Below, piece after piece: positions 10,293 to 20,944 of a stretch of DNA of 35,103 bases. The stretch covers positions 1 through 35,103 of the forward strand of contig JAAMXY010000152.1 in assembly GCA_019677205.1 (NCBI GenBank), in the 5' to 3' direction. Below the pieces are notes generated by a model. The model did not search any database. It was not told the DNA's origin and worked only from the letters and a program-made list of their open reading frames with translations. Position 1 is the stretch's first letter. Every line of letters starts with the position of its first letter. This DNA comes from Pinguiococcus pyrenoidosus. Lineage: Eukaryota; Sar; Pinguiophyceae; Pinguiochrysidales; Pinguiochrysidaceae. The translations under genes were made by a program, and so were the position numbers.

Positions 10293-11717
10293 CCGACCGG
10301 CGCACAGATGGGGAACTCGTGGATATAAGCAAAGCGTCGCAAAAGGAGTCATATGATCAAAAAAGCTGTCCATGGTATCTCTACGCATGCACACCGACGC
10401 GATCGTACCTACGCACAAGTATTCGGCTTCCCCCAGAAGGGAGGAGGCCTCTGTTTGGGGGCCTTCCCCCCTTGGAGACGAGCAAAGGAGAAAGAGACGA
10501 GAACGCCTTATTTCAGGCAACGCATCAAGCATTTGTTTGACCCGCGACTGCACGAAGACCTTCTTATCGCAGATGGTACTCTGTGCGCCACGCCTCCGCA
10601 GACTCGACGAAGCTTCCGCGCCTTTGGTGCAAGCAGAGGATCTGTCTCGGTGCCTGCCAGACTTTTGTGTAAACGAGCCATCAGACCCTCAGAAGTCTGG
10701 CCCCAGCGCCGACGTCAAAGGAGGGGAGCATCCAGAGAAGGAGAAGAAGAAGGTGCTGCTTAGTGCTGCTTCAGCCGTGTACACCGGATGGAAGGCTCGT
10801 TCCCACTTTCGGCCAATCATCCCGACCATCCCGACCTTCCCCGACCATCCCGACCATCCTGCATCCCACACAGCGTCCGGGGTTCTGGGTTGCGTCCCGG
10901 AACCGTGTCGTCGCCCCCTTCGCTTGACCAATGACTTTGACGACTGATCGCGGAATCAGTTAAGAGGGATCTGCGATGGTCCTTCCGTATTGGATCGCGG
11001 GATCTTGTATGATTTGCATGTGATGCGAGGCCTATTGGAAGATGGAGAGGTACATCCCCTTGTGCTGTACCCCGTTGGGAGAATCTCGAGAATCCGGCCT
11101 TCTGTCATCCTGTCGAAATCTGTGGTTTCGAAGTGGTGGCCTGGTTTGTTCCTCGGGCATCCATAGTATTTCCATTTGCCTCTGTCCAGCGACAGAGCTA
11201 CGGCCAACCGCGATGGTCACTGATGACGTGGCTTCGCATCTGCGATGTTCACATGGAGATAGCGAATCGGGCTCTTTGCCGAGCGCGTGATTGAGCCGCT
11301 TCCTCTTCGCCCATATACTGGACACCTCATCAGGATGGGCAGCCGTCGGCCTATCATTGCACCACGAGCAACTACTTGCATCATTTGGGAGATCGTAGCA
11401 CAATCCCGATCCCTATCCTACACGTCGCCATCATTTCAGCTGGATTGCTCCCTGTAACCAGCTTCCCGGGAAGAGTTTCGCAAGACTTCTGCGGCGCAGA
11501 TGGATAGCTGGACTGGTCCGCGGTTGCTCGTGGTTGCAGTCCGGTCTTCATCCGTCTAACCCAGCTGGGTAGCTGTCGTTCAGAGGAGAATCCGCAACCT
11601 TCGGCGTCGATGTGTTCTCCATACGTTCGTCTTCCGCCCCCGGGCTCCGGCCTCCCCTTGCCAGGACTCAACGCGAAGCGACGGGGTGTGATCGTGGTGC
11701 GCCGGCGCGCCACCGAG
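10293..11717. other. Gene-poor spacer of about 1.4 kb
   Basis: Between two plus-strand genes. The longest open frames here (for example 10372-10947 plus, 11032-11403 minus) have no domain, signal or compositional support. It contains the CCCGACCAT array at 10817-10860. The in-frame upstream part of the next gene (11610-11717) is a possible alternative N-terminus. I see no RNA gene and no mobile-element ends. Confidence 0.5.
10817..10860. repeat. Imperfect (CCCGACCAT)n nonamer array
   Basis: About five imperfect copies of a 9-base unit (cccgaccat, cccgacctt, cccgaccat) in non-coding DNA. Confidence 0.75.
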
Positions 11718-13166
11718 ATGATCCTGGTCCTCGCGCTTCTGGTCGCCGCGGTGACGCCGACCGTGGCAATTTTCGCGCCGGGAACATGCTCCCCCCCGCC
11801 GGAGACCGTCCCCACGTTTCGGCCCGACAACACCGATTCTATCATGGGCGGCACCGGAGACTACACAGGCGAGGACTTCGCTTCGGATGGCCGGATCTTG
11901 CAGTGGATCATCTCGAGCAACTTGACATCAGAGGACGGCGCCACGTGCTCGACTGGAGATCTTGTGACCACGGGCACTGAACTGGACTCGATGGCCTTGG
12001 CGTCGACCTGCGAATCGGACTTTACGCCGTACATTGCGAATGGTTGGACCCTACTGCCGCTCTGCCGAGGCGTGGAAGTGCCTCGCGAGAGAGAGGCCGT
12101 GGACCTGGCCATGCAGCTGGCGGGCAGATGTGTCACGGAGGCAGCGCCAGAGAACCTTGTCGTGTACGGAAGGACGCAGGTGTTCAACCCCAGCCCTTCT
12201 GCTCTCACCACCAGGATCCGCTTCATTGCGAACGACGGCGGAGTGGCCTGGCTGAACGGCCAGGTGATCGCGGTGGACAACCGATGCTCTTCGGCGGCGC
12301 TTCAGTTCGCGCCAGAGATCCAGGTGACCCTGCGGCCCGGATTCAACGACGTGCTCATCAAGACCCGCAATGCCATCAACCAGCGGCTGCGAAACGCGGG
12401 CTTCAACTTCGCCTTCGACCCGGCGCTGATTGAGGCCGGAGGCGTCGGACCCGTTCTTGCGTCGCTGCCGATCCTTGATAGCGACGCGCCCAGCTTGGCG
12501 CCCAGTCCGGCACCAACGGTTCCCGCCACGGTCGCCACGATTGAGGACATCCAGGCTGTCGATGACGAGGGCGGCACGGGCGACTTCGAGTGCTTCAACT
12601 CGAAGCTTCTGGGTGCGAAAGTCCAGACGGGCGGAGTGGTCACGGGGATCCTACGGCACTCGTTCTTCATCCAGGACGCTGGCTTCGCCATCGCCGTCAC
12701 TCTGGATCCTTCAGACGACAGGCTACAGATCGTAGACCAGGGGGACGAAGTCCGCGTCACTGGCGTCGTGAGGGAGTTTGGCGGCTTCACCGAAATCACG
12801 GATGTGACGGAGCTCACCGTTGTATCCAAGGAGAACCCAGTGCTCGCTCAGCCCATCCAACCTGGCGACTTGGGCCTGCAATGCAATGAGGGTGGCGAGG
12901 CGCTCGAGGGTTTGCTGGTGACGATGACCAACGTGGAGATCGTCCGGGTGCACGACCGCTTTGAAGAGGTCTTCGTCCGAGGTGAAGACGGCGGCGTCAC
13001 CGAGGTCAGCGGTGAGATATACGGCACCCTTGTCAAGGATCTGGAGGAGGCCTTTGGACGCGATGTCCTCGGCGAGGTCATCCAGAGTGTCACCGGCGTA
13101 GCTAGGTACTCCTTCGGGAACTACGAAGTGGTTCCGAGAGACGCAACCGACGTCGTCCTGGGTTAG
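11718..13166 (+). CDS. Secreted protein with lectin-like region and two OB-like (YhcR-type) domains
   Basis: A single exon of 482 residues from the ATG at 11718 (context gagATG). An upstream in-frame ATG at 11610 would add 36 basic residues in front of the hydrophobic segment. Residues 1-17 (MILVLALLVAAVTPTVA) form a signal peptide. Residues about 150-235 contain IRFIANDGGVAWLNGQVI and FNDVLIKTRN, like beta-sandwich (PA14/galactose-binding type) carbohydrate modules. A short Pro/Ala/Ser linker (APSLAPSPAPTVP) leads to about 271-372, with SFFIQD, GDEVRVTGVVREFGGFTEIT and VVSKENP: the pattern of the OB-like domain that precedes extracellular nuclease domains in bacterial YhcR-type proteins. About 390-482, ending VTGVARYSFGNYEVVPRDATDVV, looks like a second such unit. 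No nuclease domain follows, so a binding rather than cleaving role is inferred. Confidence 0.72.
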   Translation: MILVLALLVAAVTPTVAIFAPGTCSPPPETVPTFRPDNTDSIMGGTGDYTGEDFASDGRILQWIISSNLTSEDGATCSTGDLVTTGTELDSMALASTCESDFTPYIANGWTLLPLCRGVEVPREREAVDLAMQLAGRCVTEAAPENLVVYGRTQVFNPSPSALTTRIRFIANDGGVAWLNGQVIAVDNRCSSAALQFAPEIQVTLRPGFNDVLIKTRNAINQRLRNAGFNFAFDPALIEAGGVGPVLASLPILDSDAPSLAPSPAPTVPATVATIEDIQAVDDEGGTGDFECFNSKLLGAKVQTGGVVTGILRHSFFIQDAGFAIAVTLDPSDDRLQIVDQGDEVRVTGVVREFGGFTEITDVTELTVVSKENPVLAQPIQPGDLGLQCNEGGEALEGLLVTMTNVEIVRVHDRFEEVFVRGEDGGVTEVSGEIYGTLVKDLEEAFGRDVLGEVIQSVTGVARYSFGNYEVVPRDATDVVLG

Positions 13167-13172
13167 TCGAGT

Positions 13173-13196
13173 ACGCTCCGCGGCACGCTCCGCGGC
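13173..13196. repeat. Two perfect copies of a 12-base unit just after the stop codon
   Basis: The unit acgctccgcggc occurs twice in direct tandem, seven bases downstream of the stop of the OB-domain gene. It contains the palindrome CCGCGG and could form a small hairpin. Confidence 0.7.
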
Positions 13197-13411
13197 TTGT
13201 TTACTCCATAGAAGCCCGTAGAACCTAATAGCTTTCAAGCCAGAGTAGAGGCGACGAGAGGTTCGTCCTTCATGACAGGAGGCAGAGGAGACGAACTGAG
13301 AGAAAGAAGGTCGCGAAGAAGTGCAGCTTCTCCTGAGATGCTCACAAGATCGGCGCTTGCCGCCGCGTGTTTGCGGCCGAAGTAGCCCATATGAAGCGCA
13401 GGTCTCTCTCG

Positions 13412-14068
13412 TTACATCTGTTGACTTTGGGTCCCTCTCTTCACGTCCAGCCCACCCCCGCTCTTGGCCGGCGGGTGCGTCGTCGCTTCTGCGAGCAGCA
13501 GCAACGAATCCGCCTGTGACTTCCCGCCCTGTGACTTCCCGCCCTGCGTCTTACTAGGGGACTCCAGGCTAGCAGACATCTCCGCTGCCCAGCTGCTCGC
13601 GACCGTCACACCTTTGAGCGTCGTCTGGGTGCTCCCGGGCGTAATGCAATCCTGAATGACCAAGTGCGCTTCCGACACCGAGTCTGCGGACTGGTCCGAA
13701 GAAGCACCGGCCCCGCGTGCGCGCTCGCGGCGCTTTGCGTTCTGCGCGTTTCGCCGCCGTCGCGTCTCTTCCTTCTCCTTGTCCGAGCGCGAGGCCCACT
13801 TCTTCGCCCAGCGCTCGCGGTCCTTCCTGCGGCACTTCTGCTTCTTCTCCTCGGACAAGCTCGCTCGATACCTTCGTTTGCGCTCGCGCTCCTTGCGCCG
13901 CCGGCGCTCCAGCGGATTCTCCCCCGGCGCGTCCGCGTCCGTCATGTACAGATTGGTCACCTCGGAGCGCCGCGGCGGATTTGCGGACGATGGCGCCGCC
14001 AGGCGCATCTTGAGCGCCGCCCGAACGAGAAGCACTCGCTGTGCTTCGTCCGGAAGAGCTTGGCGCAT
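13412..14068 (-). CDS. Basic protein with STPR-like 23-residue repeats
   Basis: An open frame of 218 residues from the ATG at 14068; another in-frame ATG at 13945 would start just before the conserved part. The centre has two clear and one degenerate tandem unit of 23 residues: one beginning KERERKRRYRASLSEEKK, the next KDRERWAKKWASRSDKEK, then RRNAQNAKRRERARG. The spacing and the R/K/E pattern match the score-and-three peptide repeat (STPR) seen in DNA-binding proteins such as silkworm FMBP-1. The C-terminal third is Ser/Thr/Gln-rich and holds a duplicated GGKSQ. DNA binding is an inference from the repeat type. The reading frame, though modest in size, is supported by the exact 23-residue period. 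It converges with the OB-domain gene. Confidence 0.55.
   Translation of the reverse strand: MRQALPDEAQRVLLVRAALKMRLAAPSSANPPRRSEVTNLYMTDADAPGENPLERRRRKERERKRRYRASLSEEKKQKCRRKDRERWAKKWASRSDKEKEETRRRRNAQNAKRRERARGAGASSDQSADSVSEAHLVIQDCITPGSTQTTLKGVTVASSWAAEMSASLESPSKTQGGKSQGGKSQADSLLLLAEATTHPPAKSGGGLDVKRGTQSQQM
13514..13543. repeat. Two-copy 15-base repeat in coding sequence
   Basis: Two perfect copies of ctgtgacttcccgcc encode the duplicated GGKSQ of the STPR-like protein on the minus strand. The period is divisible by three. Confidence 0.85.
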
Positions 14069-14663
14069 CCAGTCCCTCGGTCCCGGCGACTAGGTTTCGA
14101 GCCGGGATAGAGGTAAATGAGTATCGCACAGCGGATCTCCAACCTGCGATCCCGGCTGAAGGTTGCGCTGCTGTACCTTAATACGGACCGGTGCGACCTA
14201 ATGCGCATCCGCGCGAGTGGCTAATGGATGCGCCGAGGCCTCGAAGCCCTCGCACCGATTCGCCCGCGACTGCACCGCTGGCGAATCGGGACTTCAAACG
14301 TGACGTGGTATCTGCAAGTCGCTCGGCGGACTTGATGCGATTCGTCAAAGCCATCCCCGGCCGGTGCCTTCCGGCCACCATGTACGGCTCGTGCGGTTGC
14401 CCGGAAGCGTGTTCCAGCTAATCCCATTCCAGCGCCGCGGACCCAAGGTTGGCTGCAGCAGCCGCCTTGTAGCACAGCTCAAACCCCAGCAGGTTGGTCG
14501 CCGACCCGAGTCTCGTGCAAAAGAGAGGATCGGTACTGGAATTGAGCGGACGGCGGCCAGAGCTCCGCCGTCCGCGTCGGGCCTGAGCTGCGGCCTGTGC
14601 GCCCATCGCATAGCGTGGCCAAGCCCATGCCGTGAGGCGCGCGTCGAGCGCCACTTGACTTCC
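14069..14663. promoter_or_regulatory. Divergent spacer upstream of the EF-hand/armadillo gene
   Basis: Between the STPR-like gene (minus) and the EF-hand/armadillo gene (plus). The plus-strand frame is open here but has no ATG before 14664 and no protein character. I see no other feature. Confidence 0.4.
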
Positions 14664-17600
14664 ATGGACCAGCTCCCGCCGGAGGTCCGCGAGGAGATTC
14701 GTCGCGTGTTCAGCATCTTCGACCGAGACGGCAACCACAACCTGGACGCAGATGAGCTGCGCCAGCTGCTAGGCGTGGTGGCGCCGGAGACGCCCGTGGG
14801 CGATCACGAGCTGCGCGAGCTGCTGGACCGCATCGACGCCAATCGCGACGGCTACGTCTCGCTGCTGGAGTTTGAGAGCAAGGTGGGCAGCTGGGTGCTG
14901 GACAGTCGACGCTACGCCAAGCGCCGCCTGTCCGGCGCCACGCCGACCGCAGCCGGACGCCGCCGCCTTCACCTGGACATCAGTAGCTTCTTCCGCCAGT
15001 TCCGCCCAGCCGAGGCGCTGGAGACGCGGCTGGTCCAGGAAGAGAGTTTCGACTCGGGACGAAGTGCCGACGGCGAGCCAGGGTCATGGGTGGACTACGA
15101 CGCCGGGGAAGACCCCTACACTCTGCCGCCGCTGCCCACTGGGCGCAAGCTAGAGCTGCTGAGCGCCACCACGGCCCTGCTGGCCACCTTCCGGGAGGTG
15201 GTACGGGCGGTGCGCAGCAACGACGCCAGCGAATGCCTTCGCGGCGTGGAGGCGGTGGAGTACGCACTGGCGCTCACAACGCACTTTTCCACTCCGGCGC
15301 AGCGCTATCTCATTGCGCAAGTGCTGATCCAGCTGTTCGAGGTGCTCACCCACGCAGAGGTGCCGCACCGTCTGGTGTACATCGCCGGGGAGGCCAGCGC
15401 GCCCCTGAAGCTACGCGCGGCGGCACTGCGCGCGCTCAACCTGTATACGCCTGGCCCGCGCATCGCGCACACACCCATGGCCAACGCGTGGCACCCGGAG
15501 CGTGCGCTACCTAAGCAGATCGTGGTCCAGGCCGGCGTGGTGCAGACAGTCATCCAGTTCATCCAGACGTGTCGAAGGGGCTCGGTGGGACTGGCCGAGT
15601 GGGACGACGCCTCGAATCTCCTGGCGCTCAGCTTGAAGCTGTGTGGAAGTCTCATGGAGTTCAACAGCGACATCCTGGACCTCGTCGACCACCTGGACAT
15701 CCGCGAGCTCCTACTCGAAGTGTGCGTGGTGGATGCGCCGCTGGCTGTGCTGCGGCCGGCCAGCTACGCCCTAGCCGTCCTATGTGGCCACTCGCACGGC
15801 GCCGGTTGCGGAAAACTCGCGCATCTGAGCGACGCCGACTTCTCAGCGCTGCGCCACACGCTAGAAGGGCTGCTCATCGGCGTGCACGACTTGGAAGTCT
15901 ATAGCAACGCCTGCACAGCGCTGGCGCATGCACTACCGTACGTCCATCCCGACGCCGGCTTCACCGCCGCGCTGCTGCGCCACTGCCAGATCCTGCTGGG
16001 TATGACGCCCAGCGAGGACACGTCCGTGCGCATCCGCTCGCACTCCGCAGAGGTGGCGGCTCTCAGCGCCACCAAGGCTGCCTTCGCCCTGGGAGCCGAC
16101 GCGGACACCGCCGCAAAGTTGGCCGCCCGCGCGGCTGCCGAGGCCGCCACGCGCGTGGATAGTGAGGTGTCACCCAGAGACCGGCGTTGGACCACTGGAA
16201 GTCTCAAGGAGCAAGGCAAGAGGAAGCGCTTGAGAAACCCTCTGACGCCCAGCAAGATGCACGCCGTCGTGTGCGTGGCCATCTGCCTCAACGTGCACAT
16301 CCGTCTGGAGGGTCTGGCATGCTTTGGCGACTTGGGAGGCGATGGCGCGCACGTGCTGAGCGAGATGCTCCGTACGCTGAATGAGATGCTGCGCTCGCAG
16401 CATCGAGTGCTCAAGACGCTGGCGCTTAGCAGCCTCGAGGCGCTCATCGGCAAGAAAAGCGTCGGCGACTTCGCGTGGGAAGTGTCGAACCACTTCTGCG
16501 ACCGCGACGCCCCGAGTCACAACTTACCCAAGGATTTCACCGTCCCTGATTTGCTGCTTGCAGGTGACGAGCCGCTCCTGCTGCAGCTGCTGCGCATCGT
16601 AGAGAAAGATGAGGACAGCGTGGGCAGTCGCGCCATTCTGATCCTGAGACACTTCAGCACGGAGGTGGCGGACATCGTAGAAGCAACGCTGGACTACGAA
16701 GTGGTCCCCGTACTCTTCCGCAGCCTGGCACGCTTCCGCAAGCACGACGACGTTCTGGCGGATGTGTATCACTACTTGGGTCCGAGCTTCAATTTCAAGC
16801 TTGTCGAGGGCTGCCTCCTGGCGCTGGAGACCATCTTGACCGTGGGAGAACGCATCAGCGAAGCGGCGCCCAAGAACCCCTTCATCGAGCTCTACTCCAT
16901 GGACGCCTGTGAGTGCCTCCGCGCGCTCATGGAGTCCATCTTGCGCGCCAGCAAGGCCGGCCGGCTGGAGGCCTGGCGCGTGGCGCAGCAGAGTCAGGCG
17001 GGCTGGTACGACGACAGCGAAGTGACCTTGGAACAGGCCATCGAGAACCTCATCCAGCGCATGCGGCGCGCGCATGAGAGAACCGGCCACCACGCCGCGC
17101 GCCAGATCGTGGCGCACATTGACGAATTGGTTTCGGAGGCGGCGGAGGAGAAGCGGAAGGCGGCCAAGGGGTACATGCCTCCGCGTTCGCCCGTGCTCTT
17201 CCCCTTCGCCAACCCGGCAGAAGTGTCGCAGGAGCAGCTGCGGCGGAAGGCGACGCTGGAGTCGCAGCAAGGCATCTACGGCCTCAACTTGGCCAACCAG
17301 CACGAGGCGCTGCCCAACCCGTGGCTGTGCGCCACTGACGGAGACCACGTGGCGCTCTCGCTCAAGCCCATCAACTTCGACGGGCGGATGGATATGCGCA
17401 TCCCTCGGAATGTGCAGCTGTCCGACCTGCAGCGCTACATCAGCGTGCAGGCCGGGCGCTCCGTCCAGCTGGCGCATNNNNNNNNNNNNNNNNNNNNNNN
17501 NNNNNNNNNNNNNNNNNNNNNNNNNNNNNNNNNNNNNNNNNNNNNNNNNNNNNNNNNNNNNNNATGAGAGTGGGCAGCGACAGGGTTTGGAGCTGTACGT

Positions 17601-18636
17601 GCTGGCGCAGTTCACCAAGAGCTTTGTCGATGCCGCCCAAGACGCCACTTTGCCCAAGGCGGCGAGCGTAGACGAGGAGGGACCGTCGTTTGCTGCTCAG
17701 GGAGTCGAGGCCACGGACGCCGCGCAGAAGCACCATTTCCCAGCCTTTGCACCGCTATCGCTCCACAAGGGCGGCGCGCCCTTCACCTTCCACTATCAGG
17801 AACCCCAGTACGCCGACGAAGTAGTTACGCCAGGAGCCGTAGAACCCGGCAGCGTCGAGGGCGACGAAGGCAGCGTCGGCGAGGTGCCGCTCGATTCGCC
17901 GAGCGGTTCTCATGCCTTTCACCCCAGAACCTCTGCAGAGAAGGAAAGGGAAAACGACTTCAACAGCAGCGTTGGCGCTGACAACAGCCGCAGCGCGAGT
18001 GGCGAGGAAGGCGAAGCGCTCAGGTCCCGCGCGCCGCCGGAGCTCTCGAGAGCGGCGTCCTTCAACAGCGCCGCCACTACCGGCATGACCGAGTACCAGA
18101 AGACGCTGATCAAGATGTGCCAGCTGCTGAAGAATCGGTACCGCATCGACTTCAGCTGCTTCGAGGTGGACCGCGTGTGGAAGATCTTCAAGCGCTTCGA
18201 CACCAAGTTCCTCGACGTGCGGATGTTCTGCGATGCACTACGGGCCGAAGGCGTCACCGACGAGAACGCAGCTCTGCAGGCCTTCGGCGCCTTCGACATT
18301 AACGGCGACGGGCAGATAAGCATCAACGAGTTCATCTGCTGCCTGTCGGTCATGCGCCGGGGGAACCTTAGCAAGAAGCTGGCGTACGCCTTCAAGGCCT
18401 TCGACATCAACAATGACAACTACATTGATCGCGACGAGCTGAAGGTGCTCGTGCGTGCGACCACCGGCCTCGACGATGAGCAGGCCGAGCGCAAAGCTGC
18501 GCAGATCTTGGAGAAATGTGACAGGAACAACGACCGGAAGCTCAGCTTTGAGGAATTCAAGTTCGGAGTGAAGCACTCCATCCTCATGCTGAACTCCTTC
18601 TGGACGTCGCACATGCGCATGCCGGGGGATGAGTAG
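14664..18636 (+). CDS. EF-hand / importin-alpha-like armadillo / EF-hand protein (interrupted by N gap)
   Basis: The frame is open from ATG 14664 to 17477 (938 residues), then an 86-N gap, then open again from about 17567 to the stop at 18636. The N-terminus has two canonical EF-hands with loops DRDGNHNLDADE (residues 20-31) and DANRDGYVSLLE. The middle is an armadillo solenoid. Several segments read like importin-alpha: KQIVVQAGVVQTVIQFI, AVLRPASYALAVLCGH, YSNACTALAHALPYV and, near the end, LALETILTVGE followed by NPFIELYSMDAC, where importin-alpha has its last repeat. After the gap come an acidic Ser-rich linker and three EF-hands (DINGDGQISINE, DINNDNYIDRDE, DRNNDRKLSFEE) in the style of calcineurin-B-like sensors. 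A calcium-regulated adaptor or import-receptor-like role is inferred. The frames on the two sides do not agree across 86 bases, so the gap size is wrong, or an intron lies in it, or these are two genes. Confidence 0.7.
17478..17563. other. Assembly gap (86 N)
   Basis: A run of 86 undetermined bases inside the EF-hand/armadillo gene. The upstream codon boundary falls exactly at 17477, and the downstream frame begins in a different phase. Confidence 0.99.
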
Positions 18637-18774
18637 GTGGGATCGGTTGGGTTGTGTGCCGTAGCAAGGTGTCTATGGAACAAGGAATCGCGAAAGAGCA
18701 GTGCGAGAAGCAAGTGCCATGATTTCGCAGAGACTCCATGAACGGAAGACCCTTCCCGGGACGCTAGCCTCGTC

Positions 18775-20337
<1,563 letters not shown>

Positions 20338-20944
20338 GGTCCCCGATTCGTAAGGAACGGAGAGAACCGCAGACTTCGCAGCGACTGTGAGCTAAACTGC
20401 TCCGCTCTAGTTGCCGTGGCAGAGGGCGGACACGCCACGAGACCGACGCACAAGTGGCCTTCCGTCCCAGTGCCCCAGGCTCTTCCAGAAGGAAGCAGTA
20501 TACCGTGGGGGCCTCTCGAGGTGCCTGCGAGAAGGGCAGAGAAGAGCCAAGAGCTCCCGGCGCCGATTGAATGCGTTCTTCTCTCGAGACGGCGATCCGC
20601 AGCATTTCCTCCCAGCTTCCGCCGTGGCACAGCGGAATAGCGGAGATCTCTCCCGGCATCGCGCTCTCCTCCAATGAGAGCGGGGTTCGTGGACAGACTC
20701 CGGAATCGTCGCTCCATCCGTCACGATAGGCTGCTGTTTTCATCGCTTGCGCGCGCGCGACACCGCGGGCCGTGACGCGCCATCTCAGCCGAAGGGAAGC
20801 TCCAGCTCCGGGCGGATTTCAACTTCGCTGGCTCCAGATCCGGCCCGGAGCTGTATCCGGCCCTGCAGGTTCAAGTCTCGCCGCGGCGCGAAGCTTCACC
20901 TTCACTTGGGCGTAAGCGCGGTTCAACTGCGGCACAGGCACAGG
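20338..20944. promoter_or_regulatory. Divergent spacer between GDP-fucose synthase and acyl-ACP synthetase
   Basis: 607 bases that should carry two opposing promoters. Composition is ordinary, with no AT-rich island as in two other divergent spacers. The downstream frame is open back to about 20747, but that part contains no in-frame ATG that would preserve an N-terminal signal peptide. I see no motif I can name. Confidence 0.45.

Noticed and set aside
10372-10947. Open frame of 191 codons in the gene-poor spacer
   Set aside because: No domain, no signal, and part of it reads through the nonamer array; not distinguishable from chance.
11032-11403. Open frame of 123 codons on the minus strand
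   Set aside because: No recognisable motif and no supporting splice structure.
14085-14115. tRNA-like TTCGAGCC arm
   Set aside because: No matching acceptor stem, D-arm or anticodon loop can be drawn around it.
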